A stretch of DNA of 64,000 nt, from positions 62,001 to 126,000 of the forward strand of contig WRIR01000002.1 in the NCBI GenBank assembly GCA_009782605.1, read 5' to 3'. The notes beneath the pieces were generated by a model. The model worked only from the letters and a program-made list of their open reading frames with translations. It was not told the origin of the DNA and did not search any database. The DNA comes from Eggerthellaceae bacterium. GTDB lineage: Bacteria > Actinomycetota > Coriobacteriia > Coriobacteriales > Eggerthellaceae. Of the stretch, positions 59,935 through 64,000 are shown piece by piece. The position numbers were made by a program, and so were the translations under genes. Position 1 is the first letter of the stretch. Each line of letters opens with the position of its first letter.

Positions 59935-60333
59935 ACTGGTCTCCTCTCATAGATGAATATATTTCTTTCTCACATAGTGCTGGGAACCCCGCCGCCGAAG
60001 GGCGCCGATGGAATTTGGGTCCCTGATATACCGCTTAAGGATTATACCTTGTCGCCCTCCTTTTCCCCGGCATATCCCCGTCTAGAAAAAACCTCCACAA
60101 GAAGCGCGACACGGCAAGGGGAAGAGGGCAAGCAGCAGGACACAAAAAAGATTGCGGGTCAGGCCCGCAATGACGTTGGGGGCGATAGCGACGGGGGTGG
60201 GCGCGGTGCGGGCTGCGTCCCTGCTGTCACGCCGTCCCTGCTGTCACACCCACAAGGCAGGGTGCCCCTAAAATCGCCGTCACCTGCCAGGTCGTCCACG
60301 GCGTCACGCCCACAAGGTGGGACGCCTTCGCGC
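59935..60333. other. Intergenic region upstream of rubrerythrin
   Basis: About 400 bp without a gene. It holds the rubrerythrin leader and -10 box, the second copy of the palindromic element (60150-60175), and degenerate repeats of GTCACxCCCACAAGG(C/T)(G/A)GG (about 60244 and 60304). Confidence 0.5.
60150..60175. repeat. Dispersed palindromic element, copy 2
   Basis: GATTGCGGGTCAGGCCCGCAATGACG, differing from copy 1 (55336-55361) at one base. It can form a short hairpin. Confidence 0.7.
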
Positions 60334-61263
60334 TCACGGGCAGCGGAAGGTGTTGTCCTGGAGACGGAAGAAGCCTTCAAAGAGCATCTCGCCTGTCAGG
60401 GAGTCGAAGAGCGCACGGTCGACTGCAGGGCGCCCGGAGGCCGCCTCGGAGGCGTTCAAGGCCGCATGGAGGGCGTCGGCATCAATGCCGGGGCTGGCGA
60501 GCACCAGGCGCAAGAGCTCTGCGCGCTTCTGCCGCCGCGACCCCACAAAGGCGCTTTGCCGCGCATAGTGGGCGCTCCTGCGCGAGGGGTTGGCCGCCAC
60601 CTGCTTCAGGTGCCAGCCGCAGTCGAGCACGGCGTAGTACCAGGCACGGGGTGCATCCTCTGAACAGGCGGCCTCGACCAGGGGGACGAGCTCCCGGTCG
60701 GTGACCGAGGTGGCCTGGGGGAAGAACTCGTGGATGAACAGCGCGCGGACGTTCGTCTCGATGTAGACTGCAGGCCGGTTGCGGGCAAAGGCGGTGATGC
60801 CAGCCGCAGTCGCCGCGCCGACGCCGGGGAGGGCAAGGAGGTCTTTGTGGGCCTCAGGCACACGCCCGCCGTACTGGGCGGCACATAGCTCGGCTGCCCG
60901 CTTCAGGGAAAGCGCCCGGCGGTTGTAGCCGAGCCCCTGCCACTGCTCAAGCACCAAAGCGGTATCCGCTGCCGCAAGGGCGTCTATCGTGGGGAACATC
61001 CCGCAGAAGCGCTCCCAATGGCCCAGGACGCGGGACACCTGGGTCTGCTGCAGCATCACTTCCGAGACGAGCACGGGATAAGGGTCGTCCACCCCCCTCC
61101 ACGGGAGGTCCCGGTACAGCCGCCTGCCCTCTTCCCAGACGCGTGCCACAAAGGCGTCGATCCTGTCCTCGGAAGGGGGCGGCAGGGGCGGCAGCCCGGG
61201 CTGCGGGCCGACGGGCCCGGGCGGCGGCAGGGGCGGCTGGGGATGCTTACGGGGGGAGGTCAT
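60334..61263 (-). CDS. MutY-like adenine glycosylase lacking the iron-sulphur loop
   Basis: A 309-residue HhH-GPD protein with a 30-residue proline-rich N-terminus. Residues align with MutY: SEVMLQQTQVSRV holds the catalytic Glu 68 (E. coli 37), the helix-hairpin-helix is LPGVGAATAAG (145-155), and IETNVRALF has Glu 169 where MutY has catalytic Asp 138 (same spacing of 101). The four cysteines that hold the Fe-S cluster are absent, and there is no NUDIX-like C-domain. It may still remove adenine opposite oxidised guanine, or have another base preference. The stop lies 17 bp inside no other gene; the start overlaps the Rrf2 gene by four bp. Confidence 0.75.
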   Translation of the reverse strand: MTSPRKHPQPPLPPPGPVGPQPGLPPLPPPSEDRIDAFVARVWEEGRRLYRDLPWRGVDDPYPVLVSEVMLQQTQVSRVLGHWERFCGMFPTIDALAAADTALVLEQWQGLGYNRRALSLKRAAELCAAQYGGRVPEAHKDLLALPGVGAATAAGITAFARNRPAVYIETNVRALFIHEFFPQATSVTDRELVPLVEAACSEDAPRAWYYAVLDCGWHLKQVAANPSRRSAHYARQSAFVGSRRQKRAELLRLVLASPGIDADALHAALNASEAASGRPAVDRALFDSLTGEMLFEGFFRLQDNTFRCP

Positions 61264-61763
61264 CCCTGCTTGCAGTTGCCGAAGAACCCGAGGTCACCCG
61301 GCGCGGAAGACGGGTCGCACCCTTCGGCGCCTTCAAGGGCTGCCCTCACCGCCGGGTGCTGTGCACCGAGGGCGAAAAGGTCCTTGAGCGTGATAGACCC
61401 GAAATAGCAGTTGAGCCACCTATCGGCGCCACGCCACACGGAATTGTAGGCACATTCCGGCTGCTTCTCGCAATACTCAAGGTCGTGGGAGCAGACCGCT
61501 ATGGTGACCGGGCCCTGCAACGCCCTCAAGACGTCGAGCAGGGTCGTCTTCTGCGGGTCGCAGTTGAGCATCACACCGCCATGCTTGCCCCGGACGGTCT
61601 TCACAAGGCCGCTCTTCATGAGATCGTGCTGGATGCCGCGTGCGAACGAGTAGGGGATGTCCTCAATCTCGGCGATCTCGGAGACCGAGATGCGCGTGCC
61701 CTCGTTGTTGTAGACCGCACGCAGGATGCGGCAGGCATAGTCGCTGCGACGTGTGATGTCCAT
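61260..61763 (-). CDS. Rrf2-family transcriptional regulator
   Basis: A 167-residue winged-helix regulator. The DNA-binding part begins DITRRSDYACRILRAVYN, with SEIAEIEDIPYSFARGIQHDLMKSGLVKTVRGKHGGV. Cys 91, 98 and 104 have the IscR/NsrR spacing for an Fe-S cluster, so it may sense iron-sulphur state, oxygen or NO. It lies between the ATPase-like gene (2 bp gap) and the MutY-like gene (4 bp overlap), a three-gene unit. Possible autoregulation cannot be seen. Confidence 0.9.
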   Translation of the reverse strand: MDITRRSDYACRILRAVYNNEGTRISVSEIAEIEDIPYSFARGIQHDLMKSGLVKTVRGKHGGVMLNCDPQKTTLLDVLRALQGPVTIAVCSHDLEYCEKQPECAYNSVWRGADRWLNCYFGSITLKDLFALGAQHPAVRAALEGAEGCDPSSAPGDLGFFGNCKQG

Positions 61764-61765
61764 GC

Positions 61766-63595
61766 CTAGTCTCCGAGCCCTTTCAGCAGGTCGTCAAGGT
61801 TGTCAAGGTCTTCCTTAAGGCCCTCGATGACGGCATCCTCAAGCCGCAGGTACTCGTCCGACTCAAGGGGCTGGTACAGCGCTATCTTCTCGAAGATATT
61901 CTCGCTCTTCACGGGGACGAAGGTACGGGAGAGCAGGCTTGCCTTGTAGGCCTCCTCGACCGCCTCGCGGGCGGCCATGTATATGTCGAAGCGCGACATG
62001 CCCGCCGAGTAGCGGACGAGCAGGTCGTTCTCGACGGCGTAGAGCGAGGGGTGCTTCTGTGCGATGTCGAGCCAGACCTGGGTCCGCTCCCCGTCGTCGG
62101 GCAGGTCGATGTCGATGACGGTCAAAGGCTCAAGCAAGTCGAGGAAGAATCCGTCGATGGGCTCTTCCTGGGCGGCCGAGAGGAAGACGTGCACCTCGGG
62201 GTTCTCGATGGCCGAGCGGATGAAGCCTATCGCCTCGCGCGCGCCCCGAGAGAGGTGCATGTAGAAGAAGGGGCCCATGTCGTCGTTCATGAAGTCTGCC
62301 AAAGGCGGGCCCCACAGATCGATGTCCTCGATAACCAGAACGCCCCCGTTCTCAAGGGCGTTGCGCGACAGGCTGAGCCGCTGGTGGTCCTCGCTTGAGG
62401 TCATGACGCATAGCACCGGCATACCCTGCAGGTTCTCTTCCATCCGCATGCAGATGGTCGGGAGCTGCATCTCGCCCACCGTCGCGAGCATGAACTGGTT
62501 GGCATCCTCGCGCGCAGCCGAGCGGAACAGGAAGGCCTCCGACAGGGGTATCCCGCTCAAGCCGTGGCGGACGTTGAGCGTCCTGATGAACTCGTCGAAT
62601 GCGGCATCGTCCTGCATCCCGATGCCGTAGCTGTGCATGGTTTTGATGGCCGAGTCGTAGCCGACCAAGTCGTTATAGGCAGCGCTGCCGGGCGCGGCGG
62701 CGAAGGGCTTCCGGTCGCCGAAGGCGCTGAGCGCCGGGAGCAGGAAGTCCGACGAGAGGCCGTCGTCGCTCGGAGGACTTTGCGGGTCGGACGGGGTGGT
62801 CGGCACTGCAGGCGCAGGGGGCGCGGCGGGGGCTGCTGCGGGAGCGCTGCCTGCTGCCGCGGGCGTCCCGTCAGGCACAGGCGCCCCGTCGGCCGCGGGT
62901 TCGCCGGGCGCTCCGGGCGGCGCAGGCGCGGCAGGCCCCGCCTGCGCCACAGGGGCGCCAGGCCCTGCGGGCGGCACGGGGGCAGGCTGCCCCGCCTGCT
63001 GCAAAAGGCCCCCCTGTCCTGTGGGTCTTTCCTGTCCTTCGGGCTGGACCTCTATCGGCTCGCTCCCGTGGTCTGCGGCCGAAGGAGCAGGCCGCGCGGA
63101 GAAGAGACTCTTCGGCGCAGAGCTTAAGGGCCGCAGCGGGGACATGCCGGTATCGACCTGCATGAGGAAGGGCGGCGACACGTCCATGCCGAAGAAGTCG
63201 TGCGAGATCATCTCGGTCATTTCCTCAAGGTCTTGCTGGGTCAGGCCGAACTCCTCAAGCTTGTCCAAAGCGAGCCTTTGCAGCTGGCTCGCGCACTGGG
63301 TCACCTCGTCTGTGGAAAGGTAGGGCTCAAGCTTCTCGAAGATGTATTCCGCAAGGGAGCGCTCCTTGCATTGGCAGGCAAGCTGCCAGGCCCGGCGCAT
63401 GCCGTCGATGACGACCGGGTCCGCCACATAGGAGTCGTGGATAGCCCGCTCGTACGCGGCAAGGTAGAGGTGCATGCCCAGCACGTCGTCGCCGTTGGCA
63501 CAGGCCTGTGCGGCGCGCGTGAGGTATTCGGCATACGAGCCGGTGTTGTTGTTCTGACTGGGCGGGTTGTTCGCGTCTGCGTCGCTTCCGAACAT
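61766..63595 (-). CDS. Large hypothetical protein with a degenerate ATPase-like C-terminal half
   Basis: A 609-residue protein of no recognised family. Residues 1-150 are helical and TPR-like (YAEYLTRAAQACANGDDVLGMHLYLAAYERAI). Residues 160-285 are a Pro/Ala/Gly-rich linker. The rest resembles an AAA-type domain: GVLVIEDIDLW near 440 looks like Walker B, and IDIDLPDDGERTQVW and the C-terminal helices fit a lid. No GxxxxGK(S/T) P-loop is seen, so ATP binding is doubtful. It heads a three-gene unit with the Rrf2 regulator and the MutY-like protein. Confidence 0.6.
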   Translation of the reverse strand: MFGSDADANNPPSQNNNTGSYAEYLTRAAQACANGDDVLGMHLYLAAYERAIHDSYVADPVVIDGMRRAWQLACQCKERSLAEYIFEKLEPYLSTDEVTQCASQLQRLALDKLEEFGLTQQDLEEMTEMISHDFFGMDVSPPFLMQVDTGMSPLRPLSSAPKSLFSARPAPSAADHGSEPIEVQPEGQERPTGQGGLLQQAGQPAPVPPAGPGAPVAQAGPAAPAPPGAPGEPAADGAPVPDGTPAAAGSAPAAAPAAPPAPAVPTTPSDPQSPPSDDGLSSDFLLPALSAFGDRKPFAAAPGSAAYNDLVGYDSAIKTMHSYGIGMQDDAAFDEFIRTLNVRHGLSGIPLSEAFLFRSAAREDANQFMLATVGEMQLPTICMRMEENLQGMPVLCVMTSSEDHQRLSLSRNALENGGVLVIEDIDLWGPPLADFMNDDMGPFFYMHLSRGAREAIGFIRSAIENPEVHVFLSAAQEEPIDGFFLDLLEPLTVIDIDLPDDGERTQVWLDIAQKHPSLYAVENDLLVRYSAGMSRFDIYMAAREAVEEAYKASLLSRTFVPVKSENIFEKIALYQPLESDEYLRLEDAVIEGLKEDLDNLDDLLKGLGD

Positions 63596-63853
63596 CGGCT
63601 CACCCCCCTATCTTTCTATATGGCATAACCGTGCGTTCCCTCTAAGTATTCTGCATGGGATATACAGGCACATCCTGGAAATATACAATTCATCCCTTGG
63701 TGTGAACCATTGTACGCAAGATGGCCTGCGAAAAAAAGCCACTTTTGAAAAAAGGGCCCTCTGTCACAGAATCTGCTACTAAATTAGTCGCATCAAAGGA
63801 AGGGCGTGTCAACGGGGACACCCTCGGTGACACCCTCGTCCCCAGTGACACCC
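63596..63853. other. Intergenic region with short tandem units
   Basis: No gene. It is A/T-rich near 63610-63780, where the promoter of the 609-residue protein should lie. At 63808-63856 three GACACCCTC units occur in an irregular array just before the end of the next gene. Confidence 0.4.
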
Positions 63854-64000
63854 TCAGGTCCAGGTGAGGGTTTTCCAGCCTTGCCTGCGAGCCGTCCAGG
63901 CCAGCGGGCAGTCGGGAGTGACGGCGAAGGCATGGCGGGCGGCGGCAAGCAGCGGGCGGTCGGAGTGGTGGTCCCCGTAGGCATAGGCGAGCTCCCAGGC
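63854..64000 (-). CDS. C-terminal end of a HAD-family phosphatase, cut by the window edge
   Basis: The last 48 codons on the minus strand read AYAYGDHHSDRPLLAAARHAFAVTPD and a short end. The GDxxSDxPLL block is motif III of HAD-type phosphatases of the phosphoserine phosphatase-like (HAD-IB) group. Substrate unknown; the rest lies outside. Confidence 0.65.
   Translation of the reverse strand, partial: AWELAYAYGDHHSDRPLLAAARHAFAVTPDCPLAWTARRQGWKTLTWT

Overview
The window looks like chromosomal DNA of an Eggerthellaceae-type actinobacterium (class Coriobacteriia), an anaerobic, GC-rich, gut-associated lineage. This is an inference from gene content: a membrane-helix LuxR regulator divergent from a molybdopterin oxidoreductase, a multihaem cytochrome paired with a Tat-exported flavoprotein, a group 1 [NiFe] hydrogenase operon, rubrerythrin, an ornithine carbamoyltransferase/YfcC transporter pair, and ClpXP/trigger factor with lysine/alanine-rich tails. 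No rRNA or single diagnostic marker is present, so the genus is open.

Layout. 1-3631: start of an unknown gene, then clpX, clpP and tig, all on the minus strand. 3846-5218: an arsenosugar-type radical SAM gene with its AhpD-like partner. 5439-7451: a secreted ChW-repeat protein with a beta-lactamase-like domain. 7599-25652: an integrated mobilizable element beside tRNA-Leu. It carries a Gabija-like defence pair, remains of a conjugation module (truncated HTH gene fused to the end of a topoisomerase III gene), DUF4314, MobC, a CD1845-like protein and a relaxase. It also carries a respiratory cargo (LysR, cytochrome c, flavoprotein, EFR1-type ferredoxin), an IS1249-like insertion with a perfect 8-bp target duplication, a sigma-like regulator, TnpW, and two serine recombinase genes, of which the smaller lacks the catalytic serine.

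25654-38943: tRNA-Leu, two unknown minus-strand genes, a Na+/H+ antiporter, a diacylglycerol-kinase-like lipid kinase, tRNA-His and tRNA-Lys, argS, arginine-catabolism genes (transporter and ornithine carbamoyltransferase), tRNA-Arg and tRNA-Gly, a glutaredoxin, a papain-like protein and an orphan Vsr endonuclease. 38968-44581: a zinc-ribbon protein, then a two-subunit molybdopterin enzyme of the pyrogallol transhydroxylase / catechol dehydroxylase type under a divergent membrane LuxR regulator. 44600-49337: tRNA-Pro with a duplicated 3' end, rdgB, murI, an L,D-transpeptidase and a lipoprotein. 49341-51889: a zinc/manganese-type ABC importer.

51989-54435: tmRNA, a small acidic protein, SmpB and an M42 aminopeptidase. 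54570-59227: hydrogenase operon (small subunit, large subunit, cytochrome b, maturation protease). 59395-64000: rubrerythrin, an atypical MutY-like glycosylase, an Rrf2 regulator, a 609-residue protein with a Walker-B-like segment but no P-loop, and the end of a HAD-type phosphatase gene.

How it fits together. Hydrogenase, the cytochrome/flavoprotein pair and the molybdopterin enzyme are all consistent with anaerobic electron transfer from H2 or other donors to organic acceptors. One such reductase module sits inside a mobilizable element together with an anti-phage system. All functional statements are from sequence motifs and remembered family knowledge; no database search was run.
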